Assembly: GCA_963734015.1 (NCBI GenBank) | Contig: CAVTFG010000002.1 | Location: forward strand, 248,001 to 312,000 | DNA length: 64,000 nt | Source: JALZKA01 sp963734015 | Lineage (GTDB): Bacteria; Actinomycetota; Thermoleophilia; Solirubrobacterales; 70-9 | Reading direction: 5' to 3' | Shown: positions 41,827-50,849 of the stretch, in pieces | How positions within the stretch are numbered: position 1 is the stretch's first letter | Layout: the number at the start of each line of letters is the position of its first letter | Notes under the pieces: generated by a model | Told to the model about the DNA's origin: nothing | The model's input: the letters and a program-made list of their open reading frames with translations, nothing else | Databases searched by the model: none | Position numbers and translations under genes: made by a program

Positions 41827-41854
41827 TTGACACGTCCGGCCGTAGGGATAAGAC
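41827..41854 (+). promoter_or_regulatory. Housekeeping-type promoter for the HTH gene at 41889
   Basis: TTGACA (41827-41832) is followed after 16 bases by TAAGAC (41849-41854). This would give a leader of about 28 bases carrying the ribosome-binding site AGAGGAGAAGG before the GTG at 41889. The local sequence is AT-richer than its surroundings. Confidence 0.65.
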
Positions 41855-41888
41855 TTAGCTCGCAACCCCGACAGAGGAGAAGGCGACT

Positions 41889-42071
41889 GTGCCCAACCAC
41901 CTGACGCCCACGGAGCTCGCCGACGAAGTCAACATGAAGCGGCGAGAAGTCATCTCCAAGTGCATGGAAATGGGCGTCCCGATCTTCAACGGCCGCATTG
42001 ACAAGACCCTCTTCGTGACCTCGATGCGCCAGCTCGCCGACCAGAGCAAGCGCACCCACGCCACCGCCTGA
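41889..42071 (+). CDS. Small helix-turn-helix protein (MerR/excisionase or IF2-N-like)
   Basis: 60 residues: LTPTELADEVNMKRREVISKCMEMGVPIFNGRIDKTLFVTSMRQLA. The arrangement helix-turn-helix followed by a strand turn (PIFNGRIDKTLF) resembles stand-alone MerR-type DNA-binding domains such as BldC, but the motif ELADEVNMKRREVISKCMEMG also resembles the N-terminal IF2 subdomain. GTG start after AGAGGAGAAGG and a strong promoter indicate good expression. Its stop is 14 bp before the acyl-CoA synthetase gene, so it may be co-transcribed with it. DNA binding is inferred only. Confidence 0.7.
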   Translation: MPNHLTPTELADEVNMKRREVISKCMEMGVPIFNGRIDKTLFVTSMRQLADQSKRTHATA

Positions 42072-42085
42072 GCGATACTCACACC

Positions 42086-43888
42086 ATGCAGACCGCGGCA
42101 CCCGCGTCGGCCGCCGGCGAGGGGGTCGGCTCGACCACGATCGCCGACCTCCTTCCCAAGGCCGTCGCCAAGTACGGCTCCAAGCGCGCCGTCATGTTCA
42201 AGGACGACGGCCAATGGGCGACCCGCAGCTACAACGAGGTCGGTGACACGGTCCGAGAGCTCGCGCTGGGCCTGATCGGGCTCGGCGTCGAGAAGGGCGA
42301 CAAGGTCTCGATCCTTGGCAACACCCGGGTCGAGTGGACCTACTTCGACTACGCGGCGCTCACCGCCGGTGCCACGGTGGTCCCCATCTATCAGACGAAC
42401 TCCGCCGACGAATGCGAGTACGTCCTCGAGAACTCGGACGCGAAGGTGGTGATCGTCGAGGACGAGGACCAGCTCGAGAAGATCCGCCAGGTTCGCGACC
42501 GCTGCCCGAAGCTGGAGCACGTCATCCGGATGACCGGCACCGCCGGTGGGGCGCTTTCGGTCGCCGAACTCGTCGAGCGGGGCGCCGCCCTGACCGAGTC
42601 GGACTGGGCCGCGCGCTACGAGTCGGTCGCCCCCGAGGACATCTGCACGTTCATCTACACGTCGGGGACGACGGGCCCGCCCAAGGGCTGCGTGATCTCG
42701 CACGGCAACTACCGGGCGATGCTCGACATGGTCGTGGAGCGAAACGTGCTGGGCGGAGGCGACGAGCTGACCTACCTGTTCCTCCCGTTGGCGCATTCGT
42801 TCGCGCTCCTGATCCAGCTCGGCTCGTTCGAGCTCGGCGCGACCATCGCCTATTGGGAGCGAGACCCGCTGCGGATCATGGCCAACCTCAGCGAGGTGAA
42901 GCCGACGTACTTCCCGTCGGTCCCGCGCATCTTCGAGAAGATCTACACGGCCGCCACGTCCGCGGTCGAGAAGGAGGGCGGCCTCAAGAAGCGGATCTTC
43001 GACTGGTCGATTGGGGTCGGCAAGCGCTACCACGAGGCGGAGCGCTCGGGCGGGGCCGGGCCGCTGCTGGGGCTGCAGCACGCCCTGGCGGACCGCCTGG
43101 TGCTGGAGAAGATCAGGAACCTGTTCGGCGGCAAGCTGCGCGTCGCGGTCAGCGGCGCGGCGCCGATCAACCCGGACATCCTGCGCTTCTTCGATGCGGC
43201 CGGCGTGCTGATCCTCGAGGGCTGGGGCATGACCGAGACCTCGACCGCGGCCACGATCGCGACCCCGGACGACTTCCGGTTCGGCACCATCGGCAAGCCG
43301 TTCCCAGGCGTCGAGGTGGAGATCGCGGACGACGGCGAGATCCTGGTCAAGGGCCCGAACGTCTTCCAGGGCTACTACAAGAACGACGAGGCGACGTCCG
43401 AGACGATCGTCGGCGGCTGGCTACACACCGGCGACATCGGTGAGTTCGACGCCGACGGCTATCTCAAGATCACCGGGCGCAAGAAGGACATCATCATCAC
43501 CGCGGGCGGCAAGAACATCACCCCCGCGAACCTCGAGGCGGAGATCAAGCAACACCCGATGATCTCCCAGTGCGTTGTCATCGGCGACCGTCGCCCCTTC
43601 CTGGTCGCGGTGGTCACGCTCGATCCCGAGGAGGCCGCGAAGTTCGCCGAGGAGAAGGGCCTCGACGTCGCCACGCTGCACAACGACGACGGCATCCGGG
43701 CCTCGATCCAGGCCCATCTCGACCAGGTGAACCAGAAGTTCGCCCGGGTCGAGCAGGTGAAGAAGTTTGAGGTCCTGCCCCGGGATTTCTCCCAGGAGGG
43801 CGGCGAGCTGACCCCCTCGATGAAGGTCAAGCGGAACATCGTCGCCCAGAAGTACGCGGGCGAGGTGGACGCGCTCTACGCGGGCTGA
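42086..43888 (+). CDS. Long-chain acyl-CoA synthetase (AMP-forming, FadD15-like)
   Basis: 600 residues of the ANL superfamily, activating fatty acids through an acyl-adenylate. The ATP-binding loop TFIYTSGTTGPPKGCVISH is near residue 190. YFPSVPRIFEKIYTA and GWGMTETSTAATIATPDDF, and the hinge/lysine motifs GWLHTGDIGEFDADGYLKITGRKKDIIITAGGKNITPANLE, all match long-chain synthetases of the FAA/FadD15 group. ATG at 42086. The 3' end overlaps the convergent YbdK gene by 13 bp. It could activate lipids imported by the mce system, though it is 11 kb away. Confidence 0.93.
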   Translation: MQTAAPASAAGEGVGSTTIADLLPKAVAKYGSKRAVMFKDDGQWATRSYNEVGDTVRELALGLIGLGVEKGDKVSILGNTRVEWTYFDYAALTAGATVVPIYQTNSADECEYVLENSDAKVVIVEDEDQLEKIRQVRDRCPKLEHVIRMTGTAGGALSVAELVERGAALTESDWAARYESVAPEDICTFIYTSGTTGPPKGCVISHGNYRAMLDMVVERNVLGGGDELTYLFLPLAHSFALLIQLGSFELGATIAYWERDPLRIMANLSEVKPTYFPSVPRIFEKIYTAATSAVEKEGGLKKRIFDWSIGVGKRYHEAERSGGAGPLLGLQHALADRLVLEKIRNLFGGKLRVAVSGAAPINPDILRFFDAAGVLILEGWGMTETSTAATIATPDDFRFGTIGKPFPGVEVEIADDGEILVKGPNVFQGYYKNDEATSETIVGGWLHTGDIGEFDADGYLKITGRKKDIIITAGGKNITPANLEAEIKQHPMISQCVVIGDRRPFLVAVVTLDPEEAAKFAEEKGLDVATLHNDDGIRASIQAHLDQVNQKFARVEQVKKFEVLPRDFSQEGGELTPSMKVKRNIVAQKYAGEVDALYAG

Positions 43889-45030
43889 GGCGCCCCGCGC
43901 GGATCGTGGTCGAGGCGAGCCGTCTCGGTCACGAGGAACTCGAGGAGGCCCTCCATCCCGCCCTCGTCGTGCACCCGTCTTTGCACGTCCGCCCCGCACC
44001 CCTCGTCGAGCATCGTCCCGACGTGGGCCAGCTCTCCGCGACACCCCATCTCCCCCGCGACGGTGTCGACCAGCTCCAGCGTCTCGTGAGCCAGCTCGCG
44101 CGCGGGCTTCAGCCGGCCCGAACGCGTGAGCAGCTTCGCGTCGAGGCCATGCCTGGTGGCCTGGAAGCTCGACTCCGCAAGCGCTTCCCTGGCCGGGATG
44201 CTCGTGACTTCGCGCTCGGCCTCGATGCGCGCCAGGCAATGCACCAGCGCCGCCAACGCCGCGGTGCGCCGCAGGTCGAACTGGGCGTCCGGCGCCCGGA
44301 CCTCGATCGTCCCCAGCCCGGGATGGATCCGGACGTCCCACCAGATGTGGGTGTAGTCCTCCAGCTCGGCCGCGATGCAGACCTGGCGGGTCACGTCGCA
44401 GAAGTGCTGATAGCTCGCAAACTCCGGCGCCATCGCGGCCCGGGGATAGCTTCGGAAGACAACCGTCCTCGTGCTCGCGAGGCCGGAATCGCGCGCGCCC
44501 CAGAATGGTGAGTTGGCGGCCAGCGCGTTCAGCAGCGGCACGTGGGTGCGGATTCCGTTGTACACGCGGACGGCGGTCTCCTCGTCCGGCATCCCGACGT
44601 GGATGTGCTGCCCGCAGATCGGTGTGCGCAGGACGCCCTGGAGCGAGTGCTCGATCTTCGCGTAGCGCGGCGTCTGCTGGATCTCCGACTGCCCCGGGTC
44701 CGAGGCGGGGTGCAGGCCAACTCCCATCAGGTGGCTCGAGCTCAGCAGCTCGCGCCTGGCTTGGCGAAGCGCGGCGTTCGCCTGACGTACGGTCGCGGAC
44801 ACAGGCGACTGGGCCTCGACCATTGCGCGGAACAGCTCTTCCTGGACACTCCCGGGCCCCGCTTCCAGCTCGCCCAGCATCTCCGGATCACGATCACGCA
44901 GCGCGAAATCGTCGTCCACCAGGAGCAGCTCCTCCTCGACGCCGAGCGCGAAAGGCGGCTGCACGCCGAAGTTGCTCGCCCAGGGCTCGTGGTCGGGCAC
45001 GCCTGTGCTCACCTTCCTTGGTTTGGCCAC
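43876..45030 (-). CDS. YbdK-type carboxylate-amine ligase (glutamate-cysteine ligase family 2)
   Basis: 384 residues. The hallmarks of the GCS2 group are visible: FALGVEEELLLVD at the N-terminus, the strand TPICGQHIHVGMPDEETAVRVYNGIRTHVPLLNALAANSPFW, the loop GLASTRTVVFRSYP and WWDVRIHPGLGTIEVRAPDAQ with metal/ATP-binding residues. Proteins of this group have weak glutamate-cysteine ligase activity in vitro, and several actinobacteria make mycothiol instead, so the true product is uncertain. It begins at ATG 45030. Confidence 0.88.
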   Translation of the reverse strand: MAKPRKVSTGVPDHEPWASNFGVQPPFALGVEEELLLVDDDFALRDRDPEMLGELEAGPGSVQEELFRAMVEAQSPVSATVRQANAALRQARRELLSSSHLMGVGLHPASDPGQSEIQQTPRYAKIEHSLQGVLRTPICGQHIHVGMPDEETAVRVYNGIRTHVPLLNALAANSPFWGARDSGLASTRTVVFRSYPRAAMAPEFASYQHFCDVTRQVCIAAELEDYTHIWWDVRIHPGLGTIEVRAPDAQFDLRRTAALAALVHCLARIEAEREVTSIPAREALAESSFQATRHGLDAKLLTRSGRLKPARELAHETLELVDTVAGEMGCRGELAHVGTMLDEGCGADVQRRVHDEGGMEGLLEFLVTETARLDHDPRGAPQPA

Positions 45031-45111
45031 GCGATCCTATCCCGTTCTCGCCCTCTGCCGCTGCCCGTTTGAGAGGGCAGGAAACCGGCCCGCGATACGG
45101 TTGAGCCCACG

Positions 45112-47287
45112 ATGACCGGATGGATCCGGAGGTGGGAGTCCGAGGGTCCGATCGTCAGAGGGGGGGTGCTCTTCCTCGCGGTCGGCCTGAGCTACGCCGC
45201 GGGATCCATGACCAGCTTTCTCTGGTTCAACGCGGCCGGATCGATCGCGGTCTTCTTTCCGTCGGCGGGAGTCACCCTCGCGGCGCTCGTCCTGACGCCG
45301 GTGCGAATGTGGCCGATCGTGCTCGCGGCGGCCGCGTCGGCCGAGGTCATCGTCGACCTCAGCCACGACATCCCGCTCGACACGAGCCTTGGGTACGCGC
45401 TCGCCAACACGGTCGAGCCGCTGGTGGGTGCCACCTTGCTCAGGCGCTTCGCTCCTGCCCTTGACCTCGGCAGGCTGGCCGGCTTGCTCACGTTCATCGC
45501 GTGCGCGGTGGTCGCGAGCCCCGCCGTCGGAGCCGTGATCGGCGCGACCAACAACCAGCTCGACGGCGGGACCGAGTGGGGCGACTTCTGGCTGTCGTGG
45601 TGGATCGGGGACGGATTGGGGGTCTTGGTCGTCGCCTCGGCCGTGCTCGCGGTCGCCTCCCGGGCGAAGGGATGGCATGTTGGCGCCCTCTCCTGGAGGG
45701 CGGCCGCGCTGATCCCGCTGACAATGGTTCTGGTGGGCGCCGTCTTCTGGCTCGAGGAGCTCTGGCTGATCTTCCCGGGCATCGCCCTGCTCGCCTGGAC
45801 CGCGTTCGCCGCGGGCACCGTGGGCGTGGCCGTCGCGGGCTTCGGCATGGCCTTTGCGGCGGCGCAGGCCACGGCCCAGGGGCACGACTTCTACGAAACG
45901 GTCGGCGTTTCGCCGGAGACCGGGCTGATCTATCTGCAGGTGGCTCTGGGCTTCGTGATCGGCGGCGCGCTCGCGATCGCCGCCGCGGTGTCCGAGCGCG
46001 ACGAGACGATGCGTGCCTTCGGCCGCTCGGAGGAGGAGCGGCGCAGGACCGAGGCGCTACTGGACCGCACCGAACTGCTCCAGCGGATGGCAAGCAGGAT
46101 GTCGGTGGCGCTCACCCGCGAGGCGGTCGGCGAGGTCGCAACCACGACCACCGTCCTTGGGCTCGGAGCGCGTGCGGCGATGCTGGTCGTCGCGGGCGAG
46201 GACGGCCGGCCGGTGATCGCCGGGCACTCCGGCGACGGCGACGAGCCGGCGGCGGGGATGCGCGCGCTCGTCGACCAGGAGGCCGAGATCCCGGTGGTCC
46301 GCGCGTTCGACTCGGGTGAGATGGCGGCCTACGCCTCGCGTGCCGAGGGACTCGAGCGATTCCAGGCGCTTCGGGAGGTTCCCGAGCCTCCGCACGCCGC
46401 ACTGGCGGTGCCACTGCTCTACGAGGGTGCGACGGTGGGAGCGATCGCGTGGGACTTCGGCGCGGACCGGCCCATCGACCGGGACGTCAGGGCGCTTGCG
46501 CAGGCCGTCGCCTCGCAGTGCGCTCTCGCGCTCGAGCGGGCGCGCCTGTCGGAGGTGGAGCACCGGTTTGCGCTCGAAGTGCAGAGCGCGATGCTGCCAA
46601 GCGCGGGGCGCCTGCCCGACTCGGTCGACGTGCTCACGTACTACCGGCCGTCCGAGCGCCATCTCGAGGTGGGCGGAGACTGGTACGACGTGACGCTCGC
46701 AGGCGACGGAGAGCTCGTGATCGCGGTGGGAGACGTCGTCGGGAGAGGGCTGGAGGCGTCGGCCGCCATGGGCCAGCTCCGCAGCGCCGCCAGCGCGTTG
46801 GCGCGAGCGACGAGCGGCCCGGCGGAAGTGCTCGCCGGCCTGGACCGGTTCGCGGCGGACATCGACGCGGCGACGTTCTCGACGGCCTGCTGTGCTCGAT
46901 TTACCCCGGCCACCGGCAGCCTGCGCTACGCGGCCGCGGGCCACCCGCCGCCGTTGCTCGTGACGGCGGAGGGCTACTCGCTGCTGGAGGGCGGTCGGTC
47001 GCTGCCGCTGTGTCTCGCCTCGCTGCCGCGAAGCGAGGCGGCCGTAACACGTGCCCCACGGCGCCCTGGTCGCGTTCTACACCGACGGCCTGGTCGAGCG
47101 GCGCTCCGAGCTGATCGACGCCGGCATCGAGCGGGTCGGCAGGGCCCTGCAGCGCGTCCTCGCGCAGGACCTGGAGCCGGTGATGGAGTCGATCGTCGCC
47201 GAGACGCTTGCGGACACGCCGGCCGAGGACGATGTCGCGCTCGTCCTGCTCAGCCGCAAGCGCACCGAGGTGGTCACCCCGGGTTAG
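45112..47287 (+). CDS. MASE1-GAF-PP2C sensor phosphatase, frame interrupted near the end
   Basis: Membrane sensor of about 720 residues. Eight or so hydrophobic segments (residues 15-290, beginning GGVLFLAVGLSYAAGSMTSFLWF) form a MASE1 domain, followed by a coiled coil (EERRRTEALLDRTELLQRMASRMS), a GAF domain and a PP2C phosphatase. The phosphatase core EVGGDWYDVTLAGDGELVIAVGDVVGRGLEASAAMGQLR is intact. The last strand, PHGALVAFYTDGLVERRSELID, is one frame later than the rest, with the change near 47045. It presumably feeds the same partner-switching network as the CHASE phosphatase. ATG at 45112. Confidence 0.85.
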
Positions 47288-47315
47288 CGTCGCCAACGCC
47301 GGGTATGCCGCCGCC

Positions 47316-49193
47316 ATGGAGGCGAGCGGCGCTGCAGCCGGCAAGGACGCCGGGTTCGGGACGATCAAGACCCGCATCCCGTCGCGTCTCGACCGGCTTC
47401 CGTGGAGCAGGTTCCACTGGCGGGTGGTGATCGGCCTCGGAATCGTCTGGATCCTCGACGGGCTCGAGGTGACGATCGTCGGGTTCCTGGCGCCCACCCT
47501 GGTCGAGCCCGGGAGCGGCATCGAGCTGACCAACGGCGATATCGCGCTGGCGCAGTCCCTTTATGTGGCCGGCGCATGCACCGGCGCGCTCCTGTTCGGC
47601 CAGCTGACCGACAGGTTCGGGCGCAAGAGGCTGTTCCTGATCACGCTGGGTCTCTATCTGCTGGCGACCGTCCTCACCGCGATCTCCTGGACCCCGTGGT
47701 GGTTCCTCGCGATGCGGTTCCTGACGGGCGCCGGGATCGGCGGCGAGTACGCCGCGATCAACTCGGCGATCGACGAGCTGATTCCCGCGCGTGCCCGTGG
47801 GCGGGTCGACCTGATCATCAACGGCTCGTTCTGGGTGGGTGCGGCGATCGGCGGGGTCGCCTCAATCGTGCTCCTGAAGGAATCGATCTTCGCGCTCGAC
47901 GTGGGCTGGCGCATCTCGTTCGCGCTGGGAGCGACGCTCGGGCTCGGGATCCTCCTCGTGAGGAGGACCGTCCCCGAGAGCCCACGCTGGCTCTTCATCC
48001 ACGGCCGCGAGGAGGAGGCCGAGCGCATCGTCGACGAGATCGAGCGAAGCGTGGCGGAGGACACGGGTGAGGAGTTGAAGGAGCCCGACGACGAGATCAC
48101 CGTCCGCCAGCGCAAGTCGATCTCGTTCCGAGAGATCGCGCGAACCGCGTTCAAGGTCTATCCGAAGCGATCGGTCCTGGGGCTCTCGTTGTTCGTCGGC
48201 CAGGCGTTCATCTACAACGCCGTGACGATCACGCTCGGCATCACCTTGACGACCTACTTCGGCGTCGCCGCCAACAAGGTGGGACTCTTCTACGCCGTGT
48301 TCGCCGCCGGGAACTTCCTCGGCCCGCTCCTGCTGGGACGGCTCTTCGACACAGTGGGCCGGAAGCCAATGATCGCGGGCACATATCTGCTCTCGGCGAT
48401 CATGCTGGTCGGCGTCGCATTCCTGATCGGCAGTTGCGACCCCAAGTCCTGCGAGAGCCAGTTCTCGGATTGGACGCTCACCCTCGCGCTCGCCGCGACG
48501 TTCTTCTTCGCGTCCGCCGGCGCCAGCGCCGCCTACCTGACCGTGAGCGAGATCTTCCCGATGGAAGTTCGCGCGCTCGCGATCGCGTTCTTCTACGCGG
48601 TCGGCACGGCGATCGGCGGCATCACCGGCCCCCAGGTGTTCGAGAAGCTGGGCAGCGAGGGGACGTCCGAGCTGCAGATCGCGTATCTGATCGGCGCCGG
48701 GGTGATGGCGATCGGAGGAATCGTGGAGCTATTCCTGGGGGTGCGGGCCGAGCAGGCACAGCTCGAAGACATTGCGAAGCCGATCTCGGTCGAGGAGGCG
48801 GAGCGCGAGGAGGGCGATACGGACGCCCGCGAGGACGATGCGGAGGCGGACCGCGAGAGCCGCCGGCGCGCGCGGCTGGAGCGCCAGCGCCGCGGCGCAC
48901 GGCGCTACCGGCCCGGGCCTGGAATCTCCTACTCGCCGTTCATCGGCGCCCCGGCGCCGCGCAACGACCCCTGGCTCGACAGCGAGGTCGAGATGATCCG
49001 TTGGGCGCTCGAGGAGGGCGGCGAGGCCGACCGGGTCGAGCTCGCGAAGCGAGTCGGCGCAAGGAACTGGGGCCCCGGGCGCTTCACCAGGGCGCTTCGA
49101 GAGGCGGTCGCGGAGGGTCTCGTGCGCAAGATCGGCCGCCACCGCTTCGCCCCGGCGGATCGGCGGAGCCCGGGAGGGACCGCGAGTGTCTAG
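47316..49193 (+). CDS. MFS transporter with C-terminal winged-helix-like domain
   Basis: 625 residues. The first 480 form a sugar-porter/SV2-type major facilitator: IVWILDGLEVTIVGFLAPTL, the loop 2-3 motif GQLTDRFGRKRLF, the repeat LFDTVGRKPM, and PESPRWLFIHGREEEAERIVDEIE before the central loop. After the last membrane helix come an acidic/basic linker (about 490-545) and a compact 75-residue domain (DPWLDSEVEMIRWALEEGGEADRVELAKRVGARNWGPGRFTRALREAVAEGLVRKIGRHRFAP) that looks like a winged helix. The start is ATG 47316; upstream in-frame codons are not coding-like. The substrate is unknown. Confidence 0.85.
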   Translation: MEASGAAAGKDAGFGTIKTRIPSRLDRLPWSRFHWRVVIGLGIVWILDGLEVTIVGFLAPTLVEPGSGIELTNGDIALAQSLYVAGACTGALLFGQLTDRFGRKRLFLITLGLYLLATVLTAISWTPWWFLAMRFLTGAGIGGEYAAINSAIDELIPARARGRVDLIINGSFWVGAAIGGVASIVLLKESIFALDVGWRISFALGATLGLGILLVRRTVPESPRWLFIHGREEEAERIVDEIERSVAEDTGEELKEPDDEITVRQRKSISFREIARTAFKVYPKRSVLGLSLFVGQAFIYNAVTITLGITLTTYFGVAANKVGLFYAVFAAGNFLGPLLLGRLFDTVGRKPMIAGTYLLSAIMLVGVAFLIGSCDPKSCESQFSDWTLTLALAATFFFASAGASAAYLTVSEIFPMEVRALAIAFFYAVGTAIGGITGPQVFEKLGSEGTSELQIAYLIGAGVMAIGGIVELFLGVRAEQAQLEDIAKPISVEEAEREEGDTDAREDDAEADRESRRRARLERQRRGARRYRPGPGISYSPFIGAPAPRNDPWLDSEVEMIRWALEEGGEADRVELAKRVGARNWGPGRFTRALREAVAEGLVRKIGRHRFAPADRRSPGGTASV

Positions 49194-49431
49194 CACGCCG
49201 CTCGCCTGCCGGCTCCTGGGACACAGGCCCCACTTCCGAGCCGAAGGTCGTGCCATGCACTGGGAGTGCAGCCGCGGCTGCGGGATGACCGGCTCCAAGA
49301 CCTATCCGTCGGCCGCAGACGCTCGGCGCTACGCGGCCGCGCTCGATCACGACGAGCGTGCCGACATCGGCAAGCGCGCGCCGCTGTCGCTCGTGGTCCT
49401 GCGGCTCGCCCGCCGTCGCCGGAGTGGGTGA
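49186..49431 (+). CDS. Small Cys/His protein of unknown function
   Basis: 81 residues from GTG 49186, overlapping the MFS stop by 8 bp. ACRLLGHRPHFRAEGRAMHWECSRGCGMTGSKTYPSAADARRYAAALDHDERADIG contains C-x4-H and C-x3-C pairs that could bind zinc. Short proteins with this CRLLGHR...W-C-x3-CG pattern occur in related actinobacteria without assigned function. Coupling to the transporter is possible. Confidence 0.6.
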   Translation: MSSTPLACRLLGHRPHFRAEGRAMHWECSRGCGMTGSKTYPSAADARRYAAALDHDERADIGKRAPLSLVVLRLARRRRSG

Positions 49432-49459
49432 CGCGGCTATCCGCGGCGAGGCCTGAGCG

Positions 49460-50767
49460 TCAGCCGTCGAGCGCCTCGCCCGCGTCGTCGGCGGGCGGCG
49501 GCTCGGCGGACCTGGGGCCGCTTCGCATCAGGACCGAGGTGGTCTGCTCGAGCACGCGGCGCCACGCGGCCGGCGCCTGTCGCGCCCGTTCGACCTGGTC
49601 CATCACGTGGCGGACTCGGCGCGCGGAAATCTCGATCCCGTGGCGCTCGGCGATGGCCCTGTAGCGGTCGTAGTCGCGGGCAAGCTTCAGGGTGACGGAC
49701 TCGAATCCGTGCTTGGCGATCTCCAGACGTGCTTTGTAATCGAGGATCGACGTGCCGAACATGAGCGCGTCGTCGAGCTCGGGCTCGATCAGGATGATGT
49801 CGACGCCGGGGTAGCGCTCCTCCCAGATCTCGACTGCCCGGTGCAGGCGGTCGTGGGAGATCATCCGGAACGCCTGGTTGCCGATGCCGACCATGCCCAT
49901 GTCGCTCACCCGCTGGACCCGCGAGCCGGTCATCGTCGGGATTCGGGTCGAGAAGTCGTTGACGTACGGGACGAGCGGATTGATGACCACCACGAAGCGG
50001 GCGCCGCGCTCGATCGCCACGTCGATGTTGGTCGTCGAGAGGATGCCACCGTCGATGAACTCGCGGCCACGGATCTCGACCGGCTCGTAGATCAGGGGCA
50101 ACGAGCCCGAGGCGGCCACCGCCTTCGAGATCGGCACCTCGGCCCACTCACCCTCGCCGAGGACCACTCGCTCGGTGGTGTCGAGGTCGGTGGCGGTCAG
50201 ATAGAGCTCTGATGAGAGGTGGCGGAAGTCGTTCGTGCGATCCGGGTCGGAGAGCACCTCCTCGACATACCGCTCGATGCCGGTGCCGCGATACACCCCC
50301 GGCGGGAGCGCCGCCGCGAGCCCCGTCGCGAGGTCGACCGCGGACGACTCGCCGAGGTTCTCGACGAGCTCGCGGATCACGCCGGCGACCTTGAACGGCA
50401 GACTCACCGAGCCTCGGATGAACCCGCGGTAGTTCGGGCGCAGGAGCATCGAGAGGTCGATGTCCGGGATCGGCGAGCGCAGCTCCTTGTTGAGCACCCG
50501 CATCATCTCCTCGGGCGTGACCCCGTTCGCGGTCAGGCTCGCGATGAAGGCTCCGGCGCTGGTTCCGACGTAGACGTCGAAGTCGTTGACCGTCTGGTTG
50601 ACGGCCAGAAGGTCGAGCGCCCGGAGTGCCCCGATCTCGTAGACGCCCCCGGTGAAGCCGCCGCCGCCCAGGACGAGCGCCGTTTTCGAGCTGCTACGAC
50701 GGCCCCGGCGGGCGCGGGTCGTGCGTGGCTCGGTGGCGGCTGCGTCAAGCTCGACGACCTTGCCCAT
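49460..50767 (-). CDS. Patatin-like phospholipase
   Basis: 435 residues. Catalytic dyad: S70 in VYVGTSAGAFIASL (GxSxG) and D239 in EFIDGGILSTTN (DGG). The oxyanion loop is ALVLGGGGFTGGVYEIGALRAL. The region between contains the usual NYRGFIRGSVSLPF and YLTATDLDTTERVVLGE strands. The C-terminal 120 residues are helical and of unknown role. Probably a lipid acyl hydrolase acting on membrane or imported lipids. ATG at 50767, with an ORF-spanning basic N-terminus. Divergent from the DacB gene. Confidence 0.9.
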   Translation of the reverse strand: MGKVVELDAAATEPRTTRARRGRRSSSKTALVLGGGGFTGGVYEIGALRALDLLAVNQTVNDFDVYVGTSAGAFIASLTANGVTPEEMMRVLNKELRSPIPDIDLSMLLRPNYRGFIRGSVSLPFKVAGVIRELVENLGESSAVDLATGLAAALPPGVYRGTGIERYVEEVLSDPDRTNDFRHLSSELYLTATDLDTTERVVLGEGEWAEVPISKAVAASGSLPLIYEPVEIRGREFIDGGILSTTNIDVAIERGARFVVVINPLVPYVNDFSTRIPTMTGSRVQRVSDMGMVGIGNQAFRMISHDRLHRAVEIWEERYPGVDIILIEPELDDALMFGTSILDYKARLEIAKHGFESVTLKLARDYDRYRAIAERHGIEISARRVRHVMDQVERARQAPAAWRRVLEQTTSVLMRSGPRSAEPPPADDAGEALDG

Positions 50768-50849
50768 CAGGCGTCAAGTATCGCAGGGCGACCGGAACAT
50801 ACGTTCCAGCGAGGGTTCGGCCGCGGGCGGACCGGGTATCGTGCGCGGC

